NCBI RefSeq assembly: GCF_947500075.1
Contig: NZ_CANMQS010000010.1
Location: forward strand, 33,210-97,209
From: an uncultured Sulfitobacter sp.
GTDB taxonomy: Bacteria > Pseudomonadota > Alphaproteobacteria > Rhodobacterales > Rhodobacteraceae
DNA: 64,000 nt
Reading direction: 5' to 3'
The notes beneath the pieces are model-generated. The model was not told where the DNA came from and searched no databases. It saw only the letters and a program-made list of their open reading frames with translations. A program made the position numbers and the translations under genes. This document shows, piece by piece, positions 48,353 to 56,470 of this stretch (positions within the stretch are counted from its first letter, which is position 1; every line of letters starts with the position of its first letter).

Positions 48353-49495
48353 ATGAGCCGGACCGCGCGCACGCTGGAGGTACTGGAGCGGCTGGTTGCC
48401 TTTCCTACCGTCAGTGACCAGAGCAATCTTGAGTTGATTGATTGGGTTGAGGCGTTGTTGCGCACCGCCGGGTTTGCGGTCACGCGCATCTGGTCGCCGG
48501 ATCGCCGCAAGGCAGGGATTTTCGCGCGGATTGGGCCGGATGTTGCCGACGGTGTGTGCCTTTCTGCGCATACGGATGTGGTGCCTGTTGCGGGGCAGAA
48601 CTGGAGCCGTCCGGACTTTGCCCTGACCCGCGATGGGGATCGGGTGTTCGGGCGGGGCACAACGGATATGAAGGGGTTTCTTGCCTCTGCACTCGCCATC
48701 GCAGAGGACGCGGGAAAGCGCGATTTAGCTGCGCCGCTGAGCCTGTCGATTTCCTATGACGAAGAGATCGGCTGTGTCGGCATGCAGCAGATGATGCCGA
48801 CGCTGCAAGGGCTGATCGGGCAGCCGCGTCTGGTGATCGTTGGAGAGCCAACGGGCATGCAGGTGGCGGTGGGGCACAAGGGGAAGACCGCGCTTAGGGT
48901 GACCTGCCAGGGCCAAGCGGGTCACAGCGCGCTGGCCCCGCAGTTCGTGAATGCAATCCACGTGGCGGCAGGGTTTGTGCAGGAGGTGCGACAGCTGCAA
49001 GAGACCTTGGCGAAGGGGGTGCAGGATGCGGCCTATGGCGTGCCATACACCACCTTGCATATCGGACGGATCACCGGGGGGCAGGCGTTGAACATTGTCC
49101 CCGACCGGGCGGAACTGGAGATGGAGTATCGGCACATCGCAGGGGTATCGGCGGCCAGTATCCGGGCAGAGATTGATGCTGCCGCCGACCGGGTCTGTGC
49201 TGGTTTTGAAGGCGCCCGGATTACCATTGAACAGATCAATGCCTATCCGGGATTGGATGTGAATGCAGAGGCCGGCGTGGTTGATTGGGCCTGTGATCTG
49301 GCGGGGGGCACCTCCCCCACCAAAGTCGCCTTTGGCACTGAAGCCGGATTCTTTGCAGCACTTGGCCTGAGTGCGGTCGTGGTCGGCCCCGGTGATATGG
49401 CGCGGGATGGGCACCAGCCCGATGAGGGGCTGGATGTCTCAGAACTCGTCGCGTGTGACGCGATGATGGACCGGGTGCTGGCGGCGCTGGGTTAA
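48353..49495 (+). CDS. argE: ArgE/DapE family deacylase (acetylornithine deacetylase-like)
   Basis: About 380 residues of the M20 metallopeptidase family. The metal-binding motifs are SAHTDVVPV, GRGTTDMKGFLA, the EE pair in SISYDEEIGC and the GEPTG stretch. The dimerisation domain (about 175-290) includes HKGKTALRVTCQGQAGHSA, and the C-terminal VVGPGDMARDGHQPDE supplies the last ligand. It matches ArgE in length. Being co-transcribed with a demethylase-like gene (stop and start about 3 bases apart), it may serve a catabolic deacylation rather than arginine synthesis. A GTG at 48350 is an alternative start. Confidence 0.85.
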   Translation: MSRTARTLEVLERLVAFPTVSDQSNLELIDWVEALLRTAGFAVTRIWSPDRRKAGIFARIGPDVADGVCLSAHTDVVPVAGQNWSRPDFALTRDGDRVFGRGTTDMKGFLASALAIAEDAGKRDLAAPLSLSISYDEEIGCVGMQQMMPTLQGLIGQPRLVIVGEPTGMQVAVGHKGKTALRVTCQGQAGHSALAPQFVNAIHVAAGFVQEVRQLQETLAKGVQDAAYGVPYTTLHIGRITGGQALNIVPDRAELEMEYRHIAGVSAASIRAEIDAAADRVCAGFEGARITIEQINAYPGLDVNAEAGVVDWACDLAGGTSPTKVAFGTEAGFFAALGLSAVVVGPGDMARDGHQPDEGLDVSELVACDAMMDRVLAALG

Positions 49496-49513
49496 GCGCC
49501 GCCTCTGCGGTTT

Positions 49514-51469
49514 CTAAAGCGAGATGCGGAACCGCGCGAAGCCGTCCGGGCCATCGCCTGCGGCTTCGATATCGGCGTCGACCTGATCCAGATAGGCGCT
49601 TGCCGCTGGCCCTGTATCAAAGAGTACCGTCGTGCCTTCCATCGGCGCAAAGGACCAATTGCTGTCCGCGCGCGGGCTGATTGTGCCTTTCTCCACGATG
49701 TAGCGCACGATCACGTCGCGGTTGGTGTCGGGGCCTTCGAAAACGGTTGTCTGCGCAGAGGCACCGGGGAAGTTGCCGCCGCCACCGGCGCGGTAGTTGT
49801 TGGTGGCGATGATGAACTCTGCGCTCATGTCGAGCGGCGCGCCGTTGTAGCTGAGGTTCACGATGCGGCTGGCGTTGGCGTCCAGCAATTCGCCCTTTGG
49901 ATCGTATTTGGACGGCTGCGACAGGTCGATCTGATAGGTCACCCCGTCGATCACATCGAAGTTGTAGCTGGGGAAGGCGGGGTTGATCAGCACCACGTCC
50001 TGCGCGCCCGGCGCAACCTGATTGAAGATCCCGGCGGAGCGTTCGAGCCAGTCCTTCACCTGCTGCCCCGTCACCCGCACCGCCCGCGCGGTGTTGGGGT
50101 AGAGGTAGAGGTCTGAGACATTCTTGATCGCCACGTCGCCTTTGGGCACATCGGTGAAGTACTCCGGCCCGCCGCGCCCGCCCGCCTTGAAGGGCGCGGC
50201 GGCAGAGAGGATGGGCAGGCCTTCGTGTTCGGTGCCCTTCATCATCTGTTCAATATACCACATCTGCGCGATGGAGACGATTTGCACGGACGGATCATCG
50301 GCCACCAAGGCAAAGTAGCTGTGCAGCGGTGCGTCGGTCTTGCCGACAGCGCGGCGGACGTAGGCCAGTGTTTGATCATGCTCGGCTTGAACGGAGGCCA
50401 GCACTTCCGGCACGCTGTCCACGAGTGCGGTGGTGGAGCGGTCCTCGTTGCGTTTGGAGATCGGGCGCGCCTCGGACACGGCGGAGACTACGCGCCAGTC
50501 GCTGCCGTCCTTTTCGATCAGCAGATCAATCAGGCCCATGTGGCTGCCCCAGAACCCGCCCATGGTGGCGGGGGTGCCCATTAGCGTGCCCGCATCCACA
50601 TCGGCGCCTGCAAATTCTGCATAGCCGGGGGAGGGGAAGACGAGGTGGCTGTGGCCGGTCAGGATCGCATCGACCCCGTCGAGACCGGCCAGTGGTACGG
50701 CGGCGTTTTCCATGCCGTCGCTGGCGTCTGCTGCGCCAATGCCGGAGTGCGAGAGGACCACGATGATGTCCGCGCCCTGTTCTTTCATCTGCGGAATGTA
50801 GGCGCGGGCGGTCTCAATGATATCGCGGGCCTGCACCTTGCCTTCCAGATGGCGGCGGTCCCAGTTCATGATCTGCGGCGGCACGAAGCCGATGAGGCCG
50901 ACTTTCACGGGATGCTCCATCCCTGCGCCATCGGTGACCTTGTGATCGAGGATCACGTAGGGGTCGATCAGGGTTTTGTCCTTGGTGGGATCGCTGCCCA
51001 TCTCAAGCGCGACATTGGCGCTGACCACGGGGAAACTGGCACCCGCAAGGGACTTCATCAGAAAATCGAGACCGTAGTTGAACTCGTGATTGCCCAGTGT
51101 TGAGGCGTCAAACCCCAGCGTGTTCATGGCCTGAATGACCGGGTGCGTGTCGCCGTCTTTCATGCCGCGCTCATAGGCGATGTAATCGCCCATCGGGTTG
51201 CCTTGCAGGAAATCACCATTGTCGATCAGCAGGGAATTGGAGGCTTCATCCCGGATGGCGTTGATCAACGCGGCGGTGCGGGCAAGGCCAACCGTGTCGC
51301 GCGGTTTGTCGGCGTAGTAGTCGTAAGGGAACACATGTACGTGCAGATCGGTCGTCTCCATGATCCGCAGATGCGCCTGATTGGCGGCGGCATTGGCAGA
51401 GAACGGATGCAGCGCGATGAAACCTGCGGTGCTGGCCAGAAAGCCGCGGCGGTTGAGTGCGATAGACAT
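49514..51469 (-). CDS. cpdB: 2',3'-cyclic-nucleotide 2'-phosphodiesterase/3'-nucleotidase, exported
   Basis: About 651 residues from the ATG at 51469. The N-terminus ([26 protein letters not shown]) has a twin-arginine export motif. The metallophosphatase part has [45 protein letters not shown] and LSHSGIG. The C-terminal 5'-nucleotidase domain (about 360-600) has [25 protein letters not shown]. It degrades 2',3'-cyclic nucleotides in the periplasm. It lies about 1.1 kb from the RtcR gene, whose system also concerns 2',3'-cyclic phosphate ends, but the link is only suggestive. Confidence 0.9.
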   Translation of the reverse strand: MSIALNRRGFLASTAGFIALHPFSANAAANQAHLRIMETTDLHVHVFPYDYYADKPRDTVGLARTAALINAIRDEASNSLLIDNGDFLQGNPMGDYIAYERGMKDGDTHPVIQAMNTLGFDASTLGNHEFNYGLDFLMKSLAGASFPVVSANVALEMGSDPTKDKTLIDPYVILDHKVTDGAGMEHPVKVGLIGFVPPQIMNWDRRHLEGKVQARDIIETARAYIPQMKEQGADIIVVLSHSGIGAADASDGMENAAVPLAGLDGVDAILTGHSHLVFPSPGYAEFAGADVDAGTLMGTPATMGGFWGSHMGLIDLLIEKDGSDWRVVSAVSEARPISKRNEDRSTTALVDSVPEVLASVQAEHDQTLAYVRRAVGKTDAPLHSYFALVADDPSVQIVSIAQMWYIEQMMKGTEHEGLPILSAAAPFKAGGRGGPEYFTDVPKGDVAIKNVSDLYLYPNTARAVRVTGQQVKDWLERSAGIFNQVAPGAQDVVLINPAFPSYNFDVIDGVTYQIDLSQPSKYDPKGELLDANASRIVNLSYNGAPLDMSAEFIIATNNYRAGGGGNFPGASAQTTVFEGPDTNRDVIVRYIVEKGTISPRADSNWSFAPMEGTTVLFDTGPAASAYLDQVDADIEAAGDGPDGFARFRISL

Positions 51470-51702
51470 GATTGAGAATCCCCCGTTTTGATTGCGTGTT
51501 CTGCGTATGGGGTGAGTGTAATCGGGGTATGACAGACCGCAAAGCCTGTTGACGCATTTCGAGAGGTTGGGCTGTCTGTTGCTGAATGTGCTGGCGTGGG
51601 GGGAAGGTGACCTCGCGTCGGATCGCAAAATGCGGGCCGACGGGCGCTTTTATGCTTTGTGCCATCGGTCTAGCCTTGTGATGCGCGGATGGCGGAGGCG
51701 GG

Positions 51703-52566
51703 ATGAGCGACAGCACTTCAGACAATCGGGCCGAACCCGTTACCTTTGCATCGGGTGACCGCAGATTGGCTGGCACCCTGTTCCACCCGGCTGTGCCGCC
51801 TGTCGCGGTGGTGGTGCTCCATTGCGCGACCGGCGTGCCGCAGGGGTACTACCGTCATTTTGCAGCCTGGGTCGCGGATCGTTTTGCGGCGGTTGTGCTC
51901 ACCTATGATTACCGCGACTTTGGCCAGTCCGGGACCGGGCGCATGCGGGCCGCCACGGCAACGATGGTGGATTGGGGGGTGCATGATCAATCGGCGGCTT
52001 TGGATTTTATGATTGCGCGCTATCCCGATCTGCCGGTGGATGTGATTGGCCATTCTCTGGGCGGGCAGACGGTGCCGTTTCATGCGCAGGGGCGGCGGGT
52101 CAGGCGGTTGATTGCCGTGGCCTCCGGATTGCCGTTCTGGCGCAAGCATCCTGCCCGCTACATGCCGCAGGTGATTGCGTTCTGGTTCCTGTTCGGGCCG
52201 CTGTTGGTTGCGATGCTGGGGTATCTGCCGGGCAAGGTTGCGGGGCTGGGTGCGGATTTGCCCAGCGGGGTCTATTGGCAATGGCGGCGCTGGTGCATGC
52301 GCCATGATTACTTCCTCGACGATCCCAAGGCGCCGCTGCCTGAGATGGCGCGGATCAAGGCGCAGGTTTCCCTTGTTGCGCTGGCGGATGACGTGATGGT
52401 GCCGCCGCACCGGGTTGAGGCGCTGCGCCGGATTTATCCAGCCGCTGATGTGCAGTTCGATGTGCTGTCACCCGGCGATCTGGGGGTTTCATCACTTGGC
52501 CACATCGCGCCGTTTTCCAAGAAAATGCAGGGGGTCTGGCCAGCGTTGGTGCAGCGCTGGGCGTGA
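51703..52566 (+). CDS. Alpha/beta-fold hydrolase
   Basis: A 287-residue protein with an alpha/beta-hydrolase core. The nucleophile elbow is VIGHSLGGQTVPFHA, the oxyanion region is VVLHCATGVPQGYYRHFAAW, and a histidine is available in SLGHIAPFSK; the acid would be the aspartate in VALADDVMVPP. The ATG follows GGAGGCGGG. Family members with this start (FASGDRRLAGTLFHP) are serine hydrolases of unknown substrate. It is convergent with rtcR. Confidence 0.85.
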   Translation: MSDSTSDNRAEPVTFASGDRRLAGTLFHPAVPPVAVVVLHCATGVPQGYYRHFAAWVADRFAAVVLTYDYRDFGQSGTGRMRAATATMVDWGVHDQSAALDFMIARYPDLPVDVIGHSLGGQTVPFHAQGRRVRRLIAVASGLPFWRKHPARYMPQVIAFWFLFGPLLVAMLGYLPGKVAGLGADLPSGVYWQWRRWCMRHDYFLDDPKAPLPEMARIKAQVSLVALADDVMVPPHRVEALRRIYPAADVQFDVLSPGDLGVSSLGHIAPFSKKMQGVWPALVQRWA

Positions 52567-52601
52567 GATCGGCGCGGCAGAGGGCTGCGCCTTGGGATGT
52601 C

Positions 52602-54182
52602 TCAACCGACCGCTGGCGCGGTCAGCCCATCCCACTCAAGACCGAATTTCTGCAGGTACTTGCGCAGCCGATCCGCGTCATTCTGGGTTTTGCGCCTTTC
52701 GCGCGACACCGCGAACAGGGTCCGGCCCGCCGCGCTGAGGCTGGAAGACTGGCGGCACACGCGGATCACCTGCGCCAGTTGCACCACGTCAAAGGGATCA
52801 ATGTCCTCAGCCGCGGCGCCCATGGTCTCTTGCAGCAGTTGCGCGTCGCGATTGGCGTTGGAGGCGCTCCAGTCGGTCAGCAGGGTCTCGATCTCTTCGG
52901 CGACCATGGCGCGGGTGATGCGCCCGCGCGGGGCGAGGGTGCACAGACGGCGGACCGAGCCGCTGAAGTCGCGGAAGTTGCCGGGCCAGAGGGTTGCGGG
53001 GTTGGTCGCAAAACGCAGGTATTTCTCCCGCGCTTCCGCGTTGAAGCCGACCTGGGTGCCCAATGTGCGTTCCGACCGGGCCAGCTCATACCCAAGGTTC
53101 GCGGCCACGTCTTCGCGGCGGTCTCTCAACGGAGGGAGACGAAAGCTCCACATGTTCAGACGCGCCAACAGGTCTGGCCGGAACTGGCCCGTCGCCGCCA
53201 GCGCGCGCAGATCCCGGTTGGCGCCTGCGATGATCTGAAAGCGGCTCGACACTTCGTGGTCTGATCCCAGCGGATAGAACCGCCCCGTTTCAATTGCATG
53301 CAACAGGATGGATTGCGCATGCGGCCCCAACTCATCCACTTCATCGAGGAACAACACGCCACCGTCGGCTTCGCGCAGCAACCCGCTGCGTTCCGAGCCT
53401 GCCTGTCCCTGATAGCTGCGCCGCTGTCCAAAGAGCGCTGCCAGCGCGTCAGGGCCGTTCAGCGTGGCGCAATTGACATGCACCATCCGCCCCTTGACCC
53501 GGCGGCGGTCGAGCTTGAGGTTGTATATCCGCTCAGCCAGTTCGGTCTTGCCTGTCCCCGTTTCGCCCAACAGCAGCACCGGTTCATCGGAATTGCTGGC
53601 CACCAGTTCAATCCGGTCAATCAGCGCGTTGTAGGCGGGATTGCGCGTCTCGATCCCGCCTTTCAACTGGTCGCTGTATTCACGCGACAGTTGATCAAAG
53701 CGCTGTTGCAGGGCGTTGTAGCGGCTCAGATCAAGGTCGATGATGTCGAACTTGGGGGTGTCCTCATCCGGGCCGGGCGGGCCGGTCTGCACCAGTCGCG
53801 CAGGGATGTGGCGGCTTTCGGTCAGCAGGAACCAACAGATCTGCGCAACATGGGTGCCGGTGGTCAGGTGTACGTAGTAGCGCTCCCGGTCTTCGTCAAA
53901 GCCGTAGCTGCGGGCGAAGTCGAAGAGCTTGCCGTAGACTTCCTGAAAGTCCCAAGGGTCCTTCAGGTCGAGGGTCTGCAACAGCACTTCGGTGTCGGGG
54001 GAGGCTTCCTCGATCTCGCGTTTGACCTGATGGGCGAGGCGGTTGAACCGCTGGTCATGGAGGATTTCCAGCCGGTCGATCTGCACGTTGGGATGTGTTG
54101 CTAGGCTGAGCGTTGGTTTCCAGCGCCGTTTCTTGCCCATATCGAGCTTTGTGCCGAGGAAGCCGAGGACCACGTTTCGCAT
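52602..54182 (-). CDS. rtcR: RNA repair transcriptional activator RtcR with altered sigma-54 loop
   Basis: A 526-residue regulator. The N-terminal CARF-type domain (1-175) carries FLGTKLDMG and YYVHLTTGTHVAQICWFLLTE. The AAA+ domain (about 185-420) has Walker A GETGTGKTELA, Walker B GGVLFLDEVDELG and the sensor FRPDLLARLNMW. The C-terminal DNA-binding region reads SLSAAGRTLFAVSRERRKTQNDADRLRKYL. It aligns along its length with E. coli RtcR. In the sigma-54 contact loop the expected GAFTGA is SYQGQA (FGQRR-SYQGQA-GSERSGLL, equal length). RtcR activates repair genes when RNA fragments with 2',3'-cyclic phosphate bind its CARF domain. It is divergent from rsr. Confidence 0.93.
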   Translation of the reverse strand: MRNVVLGFLGTKLDMGKKRRWKPTLSLATHPNVQIDRLEILHDQRFNRLAHQVKREIEEASPDTEVLLQTLDLKDPWDFQEVYGKLFDFARSYGFDEDRERYYVHLTTGTHVAQICWFLLTESRHIPARLVQTGPPGPDEDTPKFDIIDLDLSRYNALQQRFDQLSREYSDQLKGGIETRNPAYNALIDRIELVASNSDEPVLLLGETGTGKTELAERIYNLKLDRRRVKGRMVHVNCATLNGPDALAALFGQRRSYQGQAGSERSGLLREADGGVLFLDEVDELGPHAQSILLHAIETGRFYPLGSDHEVSSRFQIIAGANRDLRALAATGQFRPDLLARLNMWSFRLPPLRDRREDVAANLGYELARSERTLGTQVGFNAEAREKYLRFATNPATLWPGNFRDFSGSVRRLCTLAPRGRITRAMVAEEIETLLTDWSASNANRDAQLLQETMGAAAEDIDPFDVVQLAQVIRVCRQSSSLSAAGRTLFAVSRERRKTQNDADRLRKYLQKFGLEWDGLTAPAVG

Positions 54183-54189
54183 ATCGTAT

Positions 54190-54315
54190 TCATCTTTATA
54201 TTTTACTATCCGGTTTTATCTTATATCAGAACGCCTTCAGTCTCGAAAAGGCTAATTATTATTTAAAAACAATGAAATATGTGATTTTAGGATTTCCCTC
54301 TGCCCTACCTCCGAC
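54190..54315 (+). promoter_or_regulatory. Divergent rtcR-rsr control region with possible sigma-54 promoter
   Basis: The first hundred bases are markedly A/T-rich compared with the GC-rich surroundings, as upstream activator and bending sites often are. Further on, GG at 54290-54291 and GC at 54302-54303 are separated by ten bases (TTAGGATTTCCCTCTGCCC), giving the minimal GG-N10-GC of a sigma-54 promoter. The flanking bases match the full consensus poorly. The rsr ATG lies about 40 bases beyond the implied start site. Confidence 0.4.
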
Positions 54316-54355
54316 TCATGTCAAAACCGTTCCACAACAAATGAGGAACGGAACA

Positions 54356-55912
54356 ATGGCGAACAAATCTGTGTTTGCATCGATCACGGGGCGGTTGCTG
54401 CCGAAAGCGACAGCGACCAATGTCCATGGTGCGCCTGCCTATGCGTATTCTGACGCGCATGCTTTGGCGCAGGTGGCTGTGACAGGCACGTTCGGGGGCA
54501 TGTTCTATCAGTCGCCGTCCGAGGAACTGGAATATGTTCTGGACGTGGCCGATGCGGTTGACCCGGTGTTTCTGGCGCAGGCGGCGATCTATGCCCGCCA
54601 GTCCGGGTACATGAAGGACATGCCTGCGGTGTTGCTGGCGGTGCTGGCCCGGCGTGATCCGGTTCTCTTCCGGGCGGCCTTTGGCCGTTTGGTCGACAAC
54701 GGGAAGATGCTGCGCACTTTCGTTCAGGTGGTCCGGTCGGGCCAGACAGGGCGCAAGTCGCTGGGGTCCGCGCCGAAGGCGATGGTGCAGAACTGGCTCA
54801 ACACCGCGTCCGACTGGGCGCTGCTGAACGCCAACATCGGGAATGACCCGTCACTGGCGGACGTGATCAAGATGGTGCACCCAAAGCCGGCGAATGCCGC
54901 GCGGGAAGCGCTGTTTGCCTGGGTTGTCGGGCGGCCGTGCGATCTGGCACGGCTGCCACAGGGAGTGCAGGACTGGTTGGTCTTCAAGGAGACCGGCACA
55001 GGTCCGCTGCCGGATGTGCCGTCCCAGATGCTGACGCAGCTGGAATTGTCTTCCGACCATTGGGCGCAGCTTGCGCGCAAAGGGTCCTGGCAGATGGTCC
55101 GGCAGAGCCTGAACACGTTCCAGCGTCACGGTGTCTTTGAGCGTGCCGAAAACGTGGATCATGTGGCTGGCTTGCTGCGCAACCGGGATGCCATCGCAAA
55201 GGCGCGGGCGTTTCCGTACCAGCTGATGGTCGCCGCGCAGAATGTGGCTGCGGATATGCCGCGCCAGATCGTGGACGCGCTGCATGACGCGATGGAAATC
55301 GCGGTGCAGAACGTGCCGGGGGTCGCAGGGCAGGTCGTCGTGTGCCCGGATGTGTCCGGGTCGATGACCTGGTCCGTGACCGGATACCGGCCGGGGGCCA
55401 CCTCGGCTGTGCGGCACGTGGATGTGGCGGCCCTTGTGGCGGCGTCGTTTCTGCGGGTGAACCGGGGGTGTCAGGTTTTGCCGTTCGACTTTGACGTGCG
55501 TGACGTACGTCTGGAGCCGCGCGACACGATCCTGACCAACGCGGAGCGTCTGGCAGCATTGGGCGGGGGCGGGACCAATTGTTCAGCACCATTGGTGTGG
55601 TTGAACAAGCAGGGCCGCGCGCCGGATCTGGTGGTGTTCGTGTCTGACAACCAGTCGTGGGTGGATACCCATGCCGGAGGTCGTGGCACGGCGATGTTGA
55701 AGGAATGGGAAAAGCTGAAACGCCGGAACCCGAAGGCCAGACTTGTCTGCATCGACATCGCGCCATACGGCACCACGCAGGCGCAGACCCGAGCGGATGT
55801 GCTGAACATCGGCGGGTTCTCGGATGCGGTCTTTGACCAGATCGCCGCCTTCGCCGCCGGTCGCACCGGCCCGGACCATTGGGTGGGGGAGATCGGCAAG
55901 ATCGACGTGTAA
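54356..55912 (+). CDS. rsr: Ro60/Rsr TROVE-domain RNA-binding protein
   Basis: A 518-residue protein from the ATG at 54356 behind GAGGA; the frame is open upstream but lacks a good start. Residues 1-330 form the helical TROVE ring that binds misfolded RNA in its hole and Y RNA on its surface (DAHALAQVAVTGTFGGMFYQ, QAAIYARQSGYMKDMPAVLLAVLARR). Residues 335-518 are a von Willebrand A fold with a complete metal site: DVSGSMT, GGGTNCSAP and FVSDNQSW. In other bacteria Rsr works with Y RNAs and exoribonucleases in RNA quality control. Only 8 bases after its stop codon the first Y-RNA-like module begins. Confidence 0.94.
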   Translation: MANKSVFASITGRLLPKATATNVHGAPAYAYSDAHALAQVAVTGTFGGMFYQSPSEELEYVLDVADAVDPVFLAQAAIYARQSGYMKDMPAVLLAVLARRDPVLFRAAFGRLVDNGKMLRTFVQVVRSGQTGRKSLGSAPKAMVQNWLNTASDWALLNANIGNDPSLADVIKMVHPKPANAAREALFAWVVGRPCDLARLPQGVQDWLVFKETGTGPLPDVPSQMLTQLELSSDHWAQLARKGSWQMVRQSLNTFQRHGVFERAENVDHVAGLLRNRDAIAKARAFPYQLMVAAQNVAADMPRQIVDALHDAMEIAVQNVPGVAGQVVVCPDVSGSMTWSVTGYRPGATSAVRHVDVAALVAASFLRVNRGCQVLPFDFDVRDVRLEPRDTILTNAERLAALGGGGTNCSAPLVWLNKQGRAPDLVVFVSDNQSWVDTHAGGRGTAMLKEWEKLKRRNPKARLVCIDIAPYGTTQAQTRADVLNIGGFSDAVFDQIAAFAAGRTGPDHWVGEIGKIDV

Positions 55913-55920
55913 GAAAAGAG

Positions 55921-55992
55921 GTCAGGCGGAATGCCTGTGGGACTACAGCTTTACCCTGTCAGATGTCTCACAATCAGATTTGTCCGCCTGAC
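55921..55992 (+). ncRNA. Y-RNA-like module A
   Basis: Closing stem GTCAGGCGGA (55921-55930) pairs with TCCGCCTGAC (55983-55992), 10 bp. ATGCC (55931-55935) then forms one side of an internal loop. A second stem TGTGGGAC (55936-55943) pairs with GTCTCACA (55965-55972), 8 bp with one G-U, and TACA follows its first strand. TTTG precedes the closing 3' strand. The apical part is a small ACAG/CTGT hairpin with a 7-base loop and has no tRNA-like piece. The same architecture recurs at modules B, C and D. Confidence 0.75.
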
Positions 55993-56124
55993 CTTGCCTG
56001 AGAATTGAAACCCTTCGGAAATGCGTGGGTCGCGTCACGCCTTGGCGAAACGCCTTGTCGTCTAAACCATCGCAAGACGCCGTTGCGGCCTCCCCCTGAG
56101 GCCCCAGAAATTGAAAGGAACAGT
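55993..56124 (+). other. Spacer between Y-RNA modules A and B with hairpins and a possible decayed module
   Basis: No gene is seen. It holds three local hairpins: GCGTG with CACGC (near 56023-56040), CGCAA (56071-56075) with TTGCG (56083-56087), and GGCCTC (56087-56092) with GAGGCC (56098-56103). A stretch CGGAAATGCGTGGGTC followed by CTTGTC (56054-56059) resembles the module pattern but the closing helices do not form, so it may be a decayed fifth copy. A purine-rich linker CAGAAATTGAAAGGAAC (56105-56121) precedes module B and recurs before D. Confidence 0.4.
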
Positions 56125-56274
56125 ACGCGGCGAATGCCGGTGGAACTACAGACTTCTAATCTCCTGGTCGCGGGTTCGATCCCCGCCACCGCATCCGCGG
56201 TGTAGCTCAGTGGTAGAGCGGGTGTTTCACCACGGTCGTTCTTTGCTTGCAAAACGACCAACTTGTCGCCGTGT
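56125..56274 (+). ncRNA. Y-RNA-like module B carrying a circularly permuted tRNA
   Basis: Closing stem ACGCGGCGA (56125-56133) pairs with TCGCCGTGT (56266-56274). ATGCC follows at 56134. Second stem GGTGGAAC (56139-56146) pairs with GTTTCACC (56224-56231), then TACA; CTTG precedes the 3' closing strand. Inside stem 2, an anticodon-like loop CTTCTAA and a T-arm (GCGGG, TTCGATC, CCCGC at 56170-56186) precede the acceptor 3' strand CACCGC. A four-base loop ATCC then joins it to the acceptor 5' strand GCGGTG and a D-arm (GCTC, AGTGGTA, GAGC, 56205-56219). The tRNA halves are thus in reversed order. A hairpin GGTCGTT with AACGACC follows. Confidence 0.8.
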
Positions 56275-56279
56275 CCAAT

Positions 56280-56354
56280 GCGCCCGTCGCTCAGTGGGAG
56301 AGCAGCCGCTTTTTAAGCGGCGTGTCGTGGGTTCGATCCCCACCGGGCACACCA
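56280..56354 (+). tRNA. tRNA-Lys(TTT)-like gene with encoded CCA and one acceptor mismatch
   Basis: Acceptor GCGCCCG with CGGGCAC, D-arm GCTC/GAGC with loop AGTGGGA, anticodon stem GCCGC/GCGGC with loop TTTTTAA (anticodon TTT), five-base variable loop, T-arm GTGGG/CCCAC with loop TTCGATC, discriminator A and encoded CCA. The acceptor has a C-A mismatch at position 2:71. All arms are otherwise intact, so it could be a working lysine tRNA, or a decoy or substrate for the flanking repair system. It lies between Y-RNA modules B and C, only 5 bases after the end of B. Confidence 0.8.
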
Positions 56355-56363
56355 GAAAATACA

Positions 56364-56453
56364 CAGGAGGAATGCCTGCGGGACTACATCTTTGGTTGAA
56401 GGCCTTTGGCCCTGCGGTTCGAATCCGCTGTCCCGCACAAACTTGTCCTCCTG
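56364..56453 (+). ncRNA. Y-RNA-like module C with acceptor-like stem and T-arm
   Basis: Closing stem CAGGAGGA (56364-56371) pairs with TCCTCCTG (56446-56453). ATGCC follows. Second stem TGCGGGAC (56377-56384) pairs perfectly with GTCCCGCA (56430-56437), then TACA; CTTG precedes the closing 3' strand. Inside are a GGCC/GGCC hairpin (56401-56411) and a T-arm-like hairpin, GCGG (56414-56417) with CCGC (56425-56428) around TTCGAAT, stacked directly on stem 2 as in the top half of a tRNA. It has no D-arm. Confidence 0.75.
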
Positions 56454-56470
56454 AGCAGAAACGAAAGGAA

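Noticed and set aside
54113..54355. N-terminal extension of rsr.
   Set aside because: The frame is open but crosses the A/T-rich promoter region, and the ATG at 54356 has a good GAGGA site and starts the conserved protein.
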